Positions 1 to 8,482 of a stretch of DNA of 64,000 bases are shown here, piece after piece. The notes below the pieces were generated by a model. The model searched no databases and was not told where the DNA came from. It saw only the letters and a list, made by a program, of their open reading frames with translations. Positions within the stretch are counted from its first letter, which is position 1. Each line of letters opens with the position of its first letter. The DNA comes from Massilia varians (lineage in GTDB: Bacteria > Pseudomonadota > Gammaproteobacteria > Burkholderiales > Burkholderiaceae_D). Made by a program: the position numbers and the translations under genes. The stretch is from the NCBI RefSeq assembly GCF_027923905.1, contig NZ_AP026966.1, forward strand, positions 2,109,001 to 2,173,000. Direction: 5' to 3'.

Positions 1-982
1 ACAGGGCGCCGCCGCCCACCAGGGCGGTGGTCAAGGGCGAGGAGCGCAGGCTGGTCCTGGTGTACAGGCTGCGCTCGTGCACGTTCTGCGGCATGCCCTG
101 GCGCTGGCGCAGTTCGGCCGACTCGTCCGGCTTGTAGAGGGCATCGCGGCGGTTCGGCGCGGTGGGGCGATCCGACTTCTGCTGCTTGAACATACTGGCG
201 TTCATGTAGCGGTCGAACAGGGCCGGCATCAGCTTGGAGCCGGCCGCGATCATCTTCGAGGCGCCGCCGGCGTAGGCGTCGCGTTTCGGATGCTCGGCGC
301 AGTACAGGATGGCGTCGGCCACCACTTCCGGCGCGTAGATCGGCGGCGGCAGCGCTGGTTCCTTGTCCATGTAATTGCGCGCGTGGACCGCGAACATGGT
401 GTCGATCGCGGCCGGGCGCACCAGCGTGACCGCCAGCGGCGCGCCTTCCTTTTCCACTTCCATGCGCAGCGCATCGGTGAAGCCCTTCACCGCATGCTTG
501 GAGGCCGCATACATGCCCTGCATCGGGATGGCGCGTTCCGACACTTCGCTGCCGACGTTGATGATGGCGCCGCCGTGACGCCTCATGCGCCGCAACGCTT
601 CCAGCGAGCCATTGACGGTGCCCCAGAAATTGGTCTGGAACAGGCGGTGGTGGTCTTCCGGCTTGACTTCTTCGAGCCGGCCGAACACCGAGATGCCGGC
701 ATTGTTCACCCAGGTGTCGATGCGTCCGAAGCGCGCCATGGCCTTCTCGCCGATCTTCTCGACGTCGGCGATGTTGCCGACGTCGGCGGCCACGGTCTCG
801 ACCATGACGCCGCGGCTGCGCAGTTCGTCCGCCAGTTCGTCGAGGGCGTCCTTGCTGCGCGCCGCCAGCACCAGGCGGGCGCCGCGTGCGGCGGCCATGC
901 GGGCGGTGGTCAGGCCGATGCCGCTGGTGGCGCCGGTGATGACCATGACCTGATCGTGGAGTTTCCTGAGTCTGATTGCCAT
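1..982 (-). CDS. SDR family oxidoreductase (3' part cut by window edge)
   Basis: Short-chain dehydrogenase/reductase. About 327 residues are visible and no stop codon lies inside the window. The Rossmann motif TGATSGIG is at residues 16-23, NNAG at 93-96, and the catalytic Ser145, Tyr158 and Lys162 (YAASK) have the normal 13-residue Ser-Tyr spacing. The chain runs past the usual 250 residues with a polar tail, as in the larger SDRs. The ATG at 982 follows an AAAGGATG ribosome site. NAD(P)-dependent reduction or oxidation follows from the family; the substrate cannot be told. Confidence 0.9.
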   Translation of the reverse strand, partial: MAIRLRKLHDQVMVITGATSGIGLTTARMAAARGARLVLAARSKDALDELADELRSRGVMVETVAADVGNIADVEKIGEKAMARFGRIDTWVNNAGISVFGRLEEVKPEDHHRLFQTNFWGTVNGSLEALRRMRRHGGAIINVGSEVSERAIPMQGMYAASKHAVKGFTDALRMEVEKEGAPLAVTLVRPAAIDTMFAVHARNYMDKEPALPPPIYAPEVVADAILYCAEHPKRDAYAGGASKMIAAGSKLMPALFDRYMNASMFKQQKSDRPTAPNRRDALYKPDESAELRQRQGMPQNVHERSLYTRTSLRSSPLTTALVGGGAL

Positions 983-1122
983 GACGTACATCCTTTTCAA
1001 GTGAGTGAAGAGGACTGCCCGCGGCGTCGGCCGCAGGACAGGCCGTTGATGAACGGTCACATCCTAGCCCGGCTGGATAATCCGGCGTTTTCGCTTGCCT
1101 TGCGGATATTTTTAGTCTTACA

Positions 1123-1704
1123 GTGGCCGTCACTGATAACACGACGCTCATGACCCGCTACCCGTCGCCTTTGGATTCCGAACCCTTGCATATCGTCTGC
1201 CCGCCCGCGAGGCGGCTGCCGATCGTTGCGGTGTCCTGTGCCGGCCTGGCGATGCTGGCCTGGCTCGGGTTCAGACTGTTCGACGGTCCGTCGGAACATT
1301 TTTCCTGGTTCAAGGTGTGGCTGCTGGTACTGGTGGGAACCGCCATGGCGGCGCTCCTGTACCGCAACCTGTTCGTGCGCGACGAGCTCATGCTCTACCG
1401 GGATCAGGCCGAAGACTGGGCGCTGGAGCACGAGGACATGCTGGTGCTGGTTGCAGGCAAGGTGCGTTCGGTGCGCATCGCGCCCTTGCCGGCGCTGCGC
1501 TCGAATTCGCCCGAGGGGGAATACATCGCGATGGGTATCGGAAGCGGATTGATCGAGATCGAGACCGTGGACGGCTGCTACCGCTTCGGCGCCGGGCTCG
1601 ACGGGGACAGGACGACGCTCACCGCGACGCGGATCGCCGCCTGTTGTGGCCTGCTGCAATCGGGCCCGCAGTGGCGGGCGGCGCCGCAAGGCGGCCGCCC
1701 GTGA
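1123..1704 (+). CDS. Membrane protein with two N-terminal helices, unknown function
   Basis: I do not recognise this family. The GTG-started frame gives 193 residues. An in-frame ATG at 1150 (MTRYPSP) is an equally possible start, and neither has a strong ribosome site. Two hydrophobic helices (about residues 32-52 and 61-82) are followed by a soluble C-terminal half rich in beta-type sequence that would face the cytoplasm. It stands alone, divergent from the SDR gene and convergent with the sulfate-binding gene. The topology resembles small membrane proteins with a PH-like domain, but that is only a guess. Confidence 0.6.
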   Translation: MAVTDNTTLMTRYPSPLDSEPLHIVCPPARRLPIVAVSCAGLAMLAWLGFRLFDGPSEHFSWFKVWLLVLVGTAMAALLYRNLFVRDELMLYRDQAEDWALEHEDMLVLVAGKVRSVRIAPLPALRSNSPEGEYIAMGIGSGLIEIETVDGCYRFGAGLDGDRTTLTATRIAACCGLLQSGPQWRAAPQGGRP

Positions 1705-1714
1705 AGATGACGGC

Positions 1715-2728
1715 TCAGCGGCCCGGCGCGTAGATCTGGTCGAACAGGCCGCCGTCTGCGAAGTGCGCCTTCTGCGCCTGGGCCCAGCCGCCCAGCTCGG
1801 AGATCGAAAACAGCTTCACGTTCGGGAACTGCGACGCATATTTCTTGGCGAACTTGTCCACTGCCGGACGGTAGTAGTTCTTGGCGACGATGTCCTGCGC
1901 TTCATCGGTGTACAGGAACTCGAGGTAGGCCTGCGCCACCTTGCGGGTGCCCTTCTTGTCGACGTTCTTGTCGACCACGGCCACCGGCGGTTCGGCCAGA
2001 ATGCTGATCGACGGCGCCACGATCTCGAACTTGTCCGGGCCCAGCTCGCGCAGGGCCAGCAGGGCTTCGTTTTCCCAGGCCAGCAGCACGTCGCCGATGC
2101 CGCGCTCGACGAAGGTGGTGGTGGCGCCGCGCGCGCCCGAGTCGAGCACCGGCACGTTCTTGTACAGCCTGGCCAGGTAATCCTTGGCGCTGGCGGGCGA
2201 GCCGCCCGGCTGGCGCAGCGCGTAGCCGTAGGCCGCCAGGTGGTTCCAGCGCGCGCCGCCCGAGGTCTTCGGATTCGGCGTGATCACCGCCACGCCCGGC
2301 TTGACGAGGTCGCCCCAGTCGCGGATCTTTTTCGGGTTATCCTTGCGCACCAGGAATACGATGGTCGAGGTGTAGGGCGCGCTGCGGTAAGCCAGGCGCT
2401 TCTGCCAGTCGGGCGCAATCAAACCCTTTTCGCTGATAGCATCGATGTCGTAGGCCAACGCCAGCGTGACGACGTCGGCCGACAGGCCATCGATGACGGC
2501 GCGCGCCTGCTTGCCTGAACCGCCATGCGACTGCTTGACCGTGACGTTGTCGCCGGTCTTCGCCTTCCATTGGCGGGCAAAGGCGGCATCGATGTCCTGG
2601 TACAGTTCGCGCGTCGGATCGTAGGACACGTTGAGCAGGGTGACGTCTGCGGCTGCGGCCGGTCCGCTCAGCAGTGGAGCCGACAGCGTCAGAGCGGCCA
2701 GCGAGAGGAGGAAGGTTGTGCGAAGCAT
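1715..2728 (-). CDS. sbp: Sulfate ABC transporter periplasmic substrate-binding protein
   Basis: Binds sulfate (or thiosulfate) in the periplasm and hands it to a CysTWA-type ABC transporter for cysteine biosynthesis. The 337 residues match the Sbp/CysP family over the full length: a signal peptide ending AAA-ADV near residue 27, then the family segments [47 protein letters not shown] and an ENEAL segment. The permease and ATPase genes are not beside it, so it is an orphan binding protein here. Sbp and CysP cannot be separated reliably by eye. The 93-bp leader upstream carries repeated ATTCG half-sites, listed separately. Confidence 0.93.
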   Translation of the reverse strand: MLRTTFLLSLAALTLSAPLLSGPAAAADVTLLNVSYDPTRELYQDIDAAFARQWKAKTGDNVTVKQSHGGSGKQARAVIDGLSADVVTLALAYDIDAISEKGLIAPDWQKRLAYRSAPYTSTIVFLVRKDNPKKIRDWGDLVKPGVAVITPNPKTSGGARWNHLAAYGYALRQPGGSPASAKDYLARLYKNVPVLDSGARGATTTFVERGIGDVLLAWENEALLALRELGPDKFEIVAPSISILAEPPVAVVDKNVDKKGTRKVAQAYLEFLYTDEAQDIVAKNYYRPAVDKFAKKYASQFPNVKLFSISELGGWAQAQKAHFADGGLFDQIYAPGR

Positions 2729-2789
2729 GTCGTTCTTTCAGAGGGCAGTTTGGAGCCTTCAGCTTACGGCTCAGTTCCCCCTGAAGGAA

Positions 2790-2818
2790 CGAATTTATTC
2801 GCCTAACAATATGCGAAT
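2790..2818. promoter_or_regulatory. Clustered ATTCG/CGAAT half-sites upstream of sbp
   Basis: CGAAT (2790-2794), ATTCGC (2797-2802) and GCGAAT (2813-2818) form two overlapping inverted repeats: CGAAT-TT-ATTCG, and ATTCGC with GCGAAT 10 bp apart. They lie in the only gap between sbp and the small gene upstream, in AT-rich DNA typical of a promoter. The sulfur regulator CysB is the obvious candidate from context, but the site does not resemble a known CysB consensus that I can name. Confidence 0.4.
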
Positions 2819-2821
2819 TTT

Positions 2822-3034
2822 TTAGTGCGCTTTCGACAGGATGAGCAGCCAGCGCTTGAACAGCAGGATTTCCAGATGACCTGCTTCAACGCCGGTATCG
2901 CATTCGATGATCGGATTCACCGCGTAGAAGCGCTTGCGGAAATCACGGGTGATCAGGAGTTCGCGACGGCCGAGGCGGACCATAAAAGGGACAGGTGCAT
3001 ATTCCAGGCCGAAGTTGCTGTTCAGAGTGGTCAT
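2822..3034 (-). CDS. Small conserved-looking protein behind LexA-type boxes
   Basis: A 70-residue basic protein of unknown function. It has no signal peptide or long hydrophobic helix, only a short hydrophobic stretch near the end (LLFKRWLLIL). The AAAAGGAAG ribosome site is well placed before the ATG, which argues that the frame is translated. The two SOS-like boxes at 3087-3121 lie 53 bp upstream. It is followed on the same strand by sbp after 93 bp with no terminator visible, so readthrough is possible. Its dependence on DNA damage is inferred only from the boxes. Confidence 0.6.
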   Translation of the reverse strand: MTTLNSNFGLEYAPVPFMVRLGRRELLITRDFRKRFYAVNPIIECDTGVEAGHLEILLFKRWLLILSKAH

Positions 3035-3086
3035 GGTGCTTCCTTTTTATTAAAAACGTTGAAGTGAGTAAAGAATATCACAACCA

Positions 3087-3121
3087 CTGTATAAATCCAC
3101 AGGTACTGGTTGGATATACAG
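3087..3121. promoter_or_regulatory. Two tandem LexA (SOS) box candidates
   Basis: Box 1 at 3087-3102 reads CTGTATAAATCCACAG, a perfect CTGT-N8-ACAG. Box 2 at 3106-3121 reads CTGGTTGGATATACAG, one base off. Their centres are 19 bp apart, and together they also make an outer ACTGTATA/TATACAGT inverted repeat. CTGT-N8-ACAG is the LexA consensus in gamma- and betaproteobacteria. The site lies between the small gene at 2822 (minus) and the PAP2 gene at 3198 (plus); proximity favours the former. Confidence 0.65.
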
Positions 3122-3197
3122 TAAATTTTTATTGTTGTGGTTTTTTCGCCAAGACCCCACATAGGGAAGCGCATCCGCGAAACCACCCGAAGCAGGC

Positions 3198-3944
3198 ATG
3201 ACCAACTACATCCTTCCCCGACTCCACCGTTTTGCCGCCGCCCGCTTTTCCCCCGAAGGAGCGTATGGCCTGCACCTGACCGCCGGCGTGGTCATGCTCT
3301 TGCTGGCGACCGCGGTGTTCGCCCAGATGGCTGGCGCCGTCGTCGCCGGCGCCCCGATCACCCGGCTCGACGTCGAGGTCGCCAACTGGCTGCACGCGCA
3401 CGCGCGCGCCAACGAGGGCCTGCGCGCATTCCTGATGCTGCTGACCCACATGCACAGCACGCCCGGCATCCTGGCCATGGCCCTGTTGGCCGGCATCTGG
3501 CTGCTCAGGCGCGGGCACCGCTACTGGACGGTGGCGCTGCTTGCCAGCGTGCCGGGCGGCCAGATCCTCAATGTGCTGCTGAAGCACAGCTTCGAGCGCG
3601 CGCGCCCGCATTTCGCCGAGCCCTTGCTGGAACTGAGCACCTATAGTTTCCCCAGCGGCCACGCGATGGGCGCGACGGTGCTGTACGGCTTCCTCGCCTG
3701 CTATGCGGCGCGCCAGGCGCGTTCCTGGTGGGGCAGGGTGCTGCCCTTCGCGCTGGCGCTGGCCATGGTGGCGACGGTCGCGTTCTCGAGGATGTATCTT
3801 GGAGTCCATTATTTGTCCGACGTGCTGGCGGCATTCGCCGAAGGCTGCGGCTGGCTGGCGATCTGCATCACCGGCGCCGCCACCTTCCACCGGCGCCGGC
3901 GCGCGCGGGCGCCGCTGCGGCCGGCGCCGCCGCAGGACATCTGA
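3198..3944 (+). CDS. PAP2-family membrane phosphatase
   Basis: Integral membrane phosphatase of the PAP2 superfamily (phosphatidic acid, undecaprenyl-pyrophosphate or related lipid phosphates). All three catalytic motifs are present: K-x6-RP at residues 129-137, PSGH at 152-155 and SR-x5-H-x3-D at 198-208. Five to six hydrophobic helices surround them, as in the bacterial BacA-replacing and PgpB-like enzymes. The basic, proline-rich tail (about 230-248) is not part of the fold. The metallophosphoesterase gene follows after 24 bp, so the two are probably co-transcribed. The substrate cannot be decided from sequence. Confidence 0.9.
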   Translation: MTNYILPRLHRFAAARFSPEGAYGLHLTAGVVMLLLATAVFAQMAGAVVAGAPITRLDVEVANWLHAHARANEGLRAFLMLLTHMHSTPGILAMALLAGIWLLRRGHRYWTVALLASVPGGQILNVLLKHSFERARPHFAEPLLELSTYSFPSGHAMGATVLYGFLACYAARQARSWWGRVLPFALALAMVATVAFSRMYLGVHYLSDVLAAFAEGCGWLAICITGAATFHRRRRARAPLRPAPPQDI

Positions 3945-3968
3945 ACCAACGCTCAACCCGGGGAAAAG

Positions 3969-4805
3969 ATGCGCACTCTCGTACACCTGTCGGACCTGCA
4001 TTTCGGCCGCGTCGACCACAGCCTGCTGGCGCCGCTGCGCCAACTGATCGAACGGATCGATCCGGACGTGCTGGTGGTCTCGGGCGACCTGACCCAGCGC
4101 GCCAGGCCGGAACAGTTCGAAGAGGCGCGCGCCTTCCTCGACACGCTGCCGGGCCCGCAGATCATCGTGCCGGGCAACCACGACATTTCGCTGTACAACG
4201 TGTTCCGCCGCTTCGTGAAGCCGCTATCGCGCTACCGGCGCTACATCACGGACGACCTCGATCCGTTCTACCTGGACGAGGAGATCGCCGTGGTGGGCGT
4301 CAACACGGCGCGCTCCTTCACCATCAAGGACGGCAAGGTCAGCCGCGACCAGCTGGACGTGGTGCGCCGGCAGCTGGCGGATGTCCCGCCGGAGATCACG
4401 CGCATCATCGTCGCCCACCATCCTTTCGACCTGCCCGACCACTTCGAGGAACGCGACCTGGTGAACCGGGCGCCGCGCGCCATGCAGGCCTTTTCGGAGT
4501 GCGGTGTGGACATCCTGATGGGCGGACACATGCATGCCAGCCACGCCGGCAGCACGGCGGCGCGCTACCAGTTGAGCGAGTATGCGGCGCTGGTGGTGCA
4601 GGCGGGGACGGCCACCTCGACCCGCGGGCGGGGCGAGGTGAACTCGTTCAACGTGCTGCGGGTGGAGCCGCAGAAGGTCGAGATCGACCGCTACGGCTGG
4701 GACGTGGTACACGGGCACTTCGAGATGATGGCCACCGAGAAGTTCATGCGCACCGGCAGCGTGTGGACCCCGCACATCGATGGCCTGATGGCGGCGGGGC
4801 TGTAA
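3969..4805 (+). CDS. Calcineurin-like metallophosphoesterase
   Basis: Cytoplasmic two-metal phosphoesterase, 278 residues, no signal peptide. The metal and catalytic motifs are in the normal order: SDLHFG (8-13), SGDLTQ (38-43), GNHD (69-72), AHHP (149-152) and GGHMH (185-189). The arrangement fits the CpdA/3',5'-cyclic nucleotide phosphodiesterase-like class (class III), though lipid or other phosphodiester substrates are possible. Its position just after a PAP2 phosphatase suggests a shared role in lipid or nucleotide phosphate turnover (inference). The ATG follows a GGGGAAAAG ribosome site. Confidence 0.9.
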   Translation: MRTLVHLSDLHFGRVDHSLLAPLRQLIERIDPDVLVVSGDLTQRARPEQFEEARAFLDTLPGPQIIVPGNHDISLYNVFRRFVKPLSRYRRYITDDLDPFYLDEEIAVVGVNTARSFTIKDGKVSRDQLDVVRRQLADVPPEITRIIVAHHPFDLPDHFEERDLVNRAPRAMQAFSECGVDILMGGHMHASHAGSTAARYQLSEYAALVVQAGTATSTRGRGEVNSFNVLRVEPQKVEIDRYGWDVVHGHFEMMATEKFMRTGSVWTPHIDGLMAAGL

Positions 4806-4818
4806 GCACCAAGGTATC

Positions 4819-4850
4819 TCGTAGGGTGGGCGGGTTCCCCGCCCACGCGT
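4819..4850. repeat. Short palindromic repeat unit (GTAGGGTGGGCGG type)
   Basis: GTGGGCGGG (4826-4834) pairs with CCCGCCCAC (4838-4846) around a 3-nt loop, preceded by TCGTAGG and followed by GCG. The same unit recurs at 9336-9365. It lies in the 51-bp gap between two convergent genes and could act as a bidirectional terminator, although no T-tract follows. Confidence 0.7.
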
Positions 4851-4856
4851 TCAACA

Positions 4857-6245
4857 TCAGATCCAGTACTCCGCCAGCCGCCCGATGAATTCGCGCAGCC
4901 GGTCCTTCCATGGGCGGTCGCGCCACTGGTCCAGCGTCACTTCCTTGGAGCTGCGCAGGTCTTCGTTGAAGGCCGCTTCCATGTCCTTGCCGAAGGCCGG
5001 GTCCAGCACCACCACGTTCAGCTCGTAGTTGTGGATGAAGCTGCGGCGGTCGATGTTGGCCGAGCCGATGGTGGACCAGATCCCGTCGATCACCGCCGTC
5101 TTGGCGTGCAGCACCGCCACCTGCAGCTGGTAGATCCGGACCCCGCCCGCCAGCAGCTCGTCGTAGAAGGCCTGGCCGGCGTACATGATCAGGTCATGGT
5201 CGGACACGCCCGGCAGCACCAGTTTCACGTCCACGCCGCGCTTGGCCGCGGCGACCAGCGAATCGACGATCTGCCGGTCCGGCACGAAGTAGGCCGAGGT
5301 GATGTGGATCGATTTCTTGGCCTCGTTCATGGCCACCATCAGCGACTTGTAGATTTCCGAATCGCGGTCCGGCGAGGTGGCCAGCACCCGCATCACCTTG
5401 TCGCCCGCCGGCGCCAGGCGCGGGAAGTACTCGGCAGGGGGCAGCTCGCCGGCATCCTGGTGCACCCAGTTGTCGATGAAAGCATACTGCAGCGCGGCCA
5501 CGGCCGGTCCCTCGATGCGGATGTGGGTATCGCGCCAGCCGACCTGGTCGGCGTCGACCGCCTCGGGCTTCTTGCGCGAGCGGAACAGCGAACTGTTGGC
5601 ATAGGTCTCGCTGATGTTGATGCCGCCGGTGAAGCCGACGCGCCCGTCCACCACCATGATCTTGCGGTGGTCGCGGTTGTTCAGCTGCCAGGCGCCGGGT
5701 CGCTGCAGCGGATTGACCGGATTGAAGATCAGCACGTTGATGCCGGCGCCGCGCAGGCGCTCGAAGAACTCCTTGGGGGTGGCCAGGGTGCCGACGCCGT
5801 CGGCGATGATGTTGACGACCACGCCCTGGCGCCGCTTTTCCATCAGCAGTTCGGCGAACTGCATGCCGATCGGGTCGCGGTCGAAAATGTAGGTCTCGAG
5901 GTTGATCGAGGACTTGGCCTCGCGCGCCGCCGCCATCATCTCGCGCATGGTGGCGGGCCCGTCGAACAGCAGCGTCACCTTGTTGCCGGGGATGAGCGGG
6001 GCGCCGGTCGCCTGTTCCTCCAGCACCGCCAGTTGCTTCAGGTCGGGCGAGGCGTTGGCCCAGCGCTTGCGCAGCAGTTGGGCTGCCTGTTTGTTGTCCA
6101 GCATGCCGCGCGGCGTGGCCACCGCCGGCGTTGCCTTGGCCGGGCCGTCGGGCAGCGATTGCGCATCGGGCAGGGACTTGCACGAGGCGACCACGCAGAC
6201 GAAGGCCAGGAAGGCGAGGAAGGAAGTCAGGCGCTTGTTGTTCAT
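4857..6245 (-). CDS. Cardiolipin synthase-like phospholipase D lipoprotein
   Basis: Phospholipase D superfamily enzyme of 462 residues with two HKD catalytic motifs, H193-x-K195-x4-D200 and H380-x-K382-x4-D387, each followed by the GGIN/GSAN-type serine/asparagine segment. The N-terminus is a lipoprotein signal with lipobox VVASC (Cys22), so it would be anchored in the envelope, unlike classical ClsA, which has two N-terminal helices. ClsB/ClsC-like phosphatidyl transfer is the likely reaction; a secreted PLD or nuclease is possible. Its ATG overlaps the stop of the upstream gcr-type gene by 4 bp (ATGA), indicating translational coupling. Confidence 0.9.
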   Translation of the reverse strand: MNNKRLTSFLAFLAFVCVVASCKSLPDAQSLPDGPAKATPAVATPRGMLDNKQAAQLLRKRWANASPDLKQLAVLEEQATGAPLIPGNKVTLLFDGPATMREMMAAAREAKSSINLETYIFDRDPIGMQFAELLMEKRRQGVVVNIIADGVGTLATPKEFFERLRGAGINVLIFNPVNPLQRPGAWQLNNRDHRKIMVVDGRVGFTGGINISETYANSSLFRSRKKPEAVDADQVGWRDTHIRIEGPAVAALQYAFIDNWVHQDAGELPPAEYFPRLAPAGDKVMRVLATSPDRDSEIYKSLMVAMNEAKKSIHITSAYFVPDRQIVDSLVAAAKRGVDVKLVLPGVSDHDLIMYAGQAFYDELLAGGVRIYQLQVAVLHAKTAVIDGIWSTIGSANIDRRSFIHNYELNVVVLDPAFGKDMEAAFNEDLRSSKEVTLDQWRDRPWKDRLREFIGRLAEYWI

Positions 6246-8356
6246 TTCGTGTCCCTCATGATGAGTTCACTGCTGGAGTCGCGGCTGATCGGCTGCTGCT
6301 TGGGGCCGAGGAAGAAATCGATGGGCGCCGCGATCAGGTGGCGGCCCAGCGCCTGGATCAGCAGGATGCCGCGCTTGAAGCGGATCTTGCGGGCGCGCAT
6401 CGCCACCCACAGCGCCAGGCCGAAGCTGACCAGGAGGTTGACCGCGCCGATCAGGAGCACGCCGGAGGCGGCATTGACCACCACCTCGAGCGGCACGTGG
6501 TAGTCGAGGCCGACGAGGGCGGTGGCCAGGTTGGCGGTCGAGAAGGTGACGTGGCGGATGTCGAGGGGCAGGCCGAGCAGGAAGCCGATCGTGCCGGTCA
6601 TGCCGAGCATCAAGCCGAAGAAGAAATTACCCATCAGGCCTCCCAGGTTGTCCTCGATATAGCCGGCGAAGCGGCCGAGCCGTTCCTCGCCCATCAGGCG
6701 GCGCAGGCGGCGCAGCTGGCGCACGCGCTGGCCCATGCGGGTATACAGCGCCTTGTTGTCGTAGTAGCCCGAGATCAGGCCCGCCAGGAACAGCCAGACG
6801 CCGGCGATCGCCGCATAGAACAGGGCAAGGCTGTGGATCGGATCGACGTCCATGAGCAGGTGGTGGGCCTTGACCGGGTCGACGATGTGGTTGCCGTTGA
6901 TCGCCTTGTAGCCGACCGCGATCGCCCAGGCCACTGGAAAGGCCAGCAGCACGTTGCCGAGCACGGCTACTATCTGGGTACGGAAGACCTTGGTGACAAG
7001 GTCCGCCAGACTGTCCACGTCCAGCCCGCGCCCGTTGTCGGCGCGCTGCAGCGAGGCGGCGATGTGCTGCGCGGTCATCGCGGGCTGCTTGGTCGCCACC
7101 GTAAAGTGCAGCACGTAGATGAGGATGAAGCCCAGCGAGTAGTTCATGCTGAACAGGAAGGCCTCGACCAGGGGCGCGGTGTGCAGGTAGCCCAGCATGA
7201 TCTTGAACATCGCCATGAAGCCGACGATGAAGCCGGCTCCCGAGGCGGCCACGAACATGTGGCGCAGGTCGCGCCGGGTTTCGGCGATGTAGTGTTCGCC
7301 GGTGCGGCTGGCGTTCTCGGTGACATTGCGAGCTAGCAAGTCCACATTGTCGCGCAGCAGGCCACGGACCCGGTACTTGGCGTTGTGCGCCGCGATCAGT
7401 TCTTCCGCCAGCGCGACGGCCGCCAGGCGGCGGCCGCTGGCCACCGGCTGCTCCGGCTTGGCGGCGCGGGTGGCCACCGCGACCAGGTCCACGCTCGGCG
7501 CGCTCGGCAGCGAACCGCTCAGGTCCACCAGGTAGAGCAGCTTGTGCAGCCGGTCGATGCTCTGGTGTAGCGCCACCAGCAGGTAGGTCAGGGCCACGCT
7601 GGTGCCGGTCGACCGGGCGCCGCGGCGGATCTTCAGCACCACGTCCTCGCACTGGTCGAGCATCACCAGGAGGTGGCGCGCGTCTTCCGGCTGTTCGATC
7701 TTGCCGTCCAGGTAGCGGGCATATTCGTCGAGGTAGCGGTTGACCTCGATGTTCTGCATCAGAAAGGGCGAGTCGAAATCCTCGATCGCGCTGTGGCTGT
7801 GGATCAGGCGCGGCTCCAGGCCCAGGGCGCAGATGCGGCACGACAGGGTGCGGATCGCGTCCAGCAGGCCCATCAGGGTAACGTAGCGCGCCTGGTCGGG
7901 CGTTGCGTCTTCGGCCGGCGGGGCATTGGCGATGACGTCGAACAGCTCCATCCAGTCCGCGGTCGGGACCATGCAGATCCACTGGTGGTCGTCCTCGTCG
8001 TACAGCACCTGGTCGAGCGCATCCGACAGGTAGAGGTCGTTCAATGCCGGCGGCAGGAAGCGGTAGGTGACCCGCCGCTTCAGTTCGGTGACGAAACCGT
8101 CGTTGGAGAGGATGCCGATGTCGGTGTACAGGCTGGTGTGGCGGCGCCGTTCCAGCAGGGTGGTGAGGTAGCGCCGCAAGGACCAGGCCTGCGACGGATT
8201 GCCCTTGAGCAGCTGGGTCAGCGTGCGCACGTTTTGGGCCGGATCGTCCGCCTTTTGCCAGACCCAGCGATTACGCGGGCGCAGGCAATCGACCAGGTCG
8301 ACCAGGAGGTCGAGGTCGTCGCTGTCGGGATCGATTCGTTCAAGAATGGCGAGCAT
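6242..8356 (-). CDS. Gcr/COG4389-type multi-helix membrane protein
   Basis: A 704-residue member of the family annotated as site-specific recombinase Gcr in Neisseria and Burkholderiales. The N-terminal 320 residues are soluble and helical. The C-terminal half has about six to eight hydrophobic helices (for example from GAGFIVGFMAMFKIMLGYL onward). No tyrosine or serine recombinase motif is visible, so the recombinase label is doubtful and a membrane role is more plausible. The start is set at the ATG at 8356 (MLAILERIDP); an upstream extension to 8449 is open but looks unlike protein. It is translationally coupled to the PLD gene, which hints at a lipid or membrane function (inference). Confidence 0.8.
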   Translation of the reverse strand: MLAILERIDPDSDDLDLLVDLVDCLRPRNRWVWQKADDPAQNVRTLTQLLKGNPSQAWSLRRYLTTLLERRRHTSLYTDIGILSNDGFVTELKRRVTYRFLPPALNDLYLSDALDQVLYDEDDHQWICMVPTADWMELFDVIANAPPAEDATPDQARYVTLMGLLDAIRTLSCRICALGLEPRLIHSHSAIEDFDSPFLMQNIEVNRYLDEYARYLDGKIEQPEDARHLLVMLDQCEDVVLKIRRGARSTGTSVALTYLLVALHQSIDRLHKLLYLVDLSGSLPSAPSVDLVAVATRAAKPEQPVASGRRLAAVALAEELIAAHNAKYRVRGLLRDNVDLLARNVTENASRTGEHYIAETRRDLRHMFVAASGAGFIVGFMAMFKIMLGYLHTAPLVEAFLFSMNYSLGFILIYVLHFTVATKQPAMTAQHIAASLQRADNGRGLDVDSLADLVTKVFRTQIVAVLGNVLLAFPVAWAIAVGYKAINGNHIVDPVKAHHLLMDVDPIHSLALFYAAIAGVWLFLAGLISGYYDNKALYTRMGQRVRQLRRLRRLMGEERLGRFAGYIEDNLGGLMGNFFFGLMLGMTGTIGFLLGLPLDIRHVTFSTANLATALVGLDYHVPLEVVVNAASGVLLIGAVNLLVSFGLALWVAMRARKIRFKRGILLIQALGRHLIAAPIDFFLGPKQQPISRDSSSELIMRDTK

Positions 8357-8482
8357 TGGTAATGTTGATACTGGAAAGCCATAGTGTACGCGAGGCAAAG
8401 CCGAACCATGGTTCGCCACCGAACAATGAACCCGTCGAAAGCGGTACACTGATGGACTGTATCAATGTAAAAAGAGGCATGC

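Noticed and set aside
77..1153. 358-residue plus-strand ORF
   Set aside because: Antisense shadow of the SDR gene; its sequence is His/Arg/Asp-rich low-complexity text, and the opposite strand has TGATSGIG, NNAG and YAASK.
3086..3122. Single ACTGTATA/TATACAGT operator with 21-bp spacing
   Set aside because: Better explained as the outer halves of two tandem LexA-type boxes.
5031..6503. 490-residue plus-strand ORF
   Set aside because: Antisense to the PLD gene; residue composition is Val/Asp/Arg/His-rich as in other shadows.
6242..8356. Site-specific recombinase function
   Set aside because: The family carries that name, but there are no recombinase catalytic motifs and the C-terminal half is membrane-spanning.
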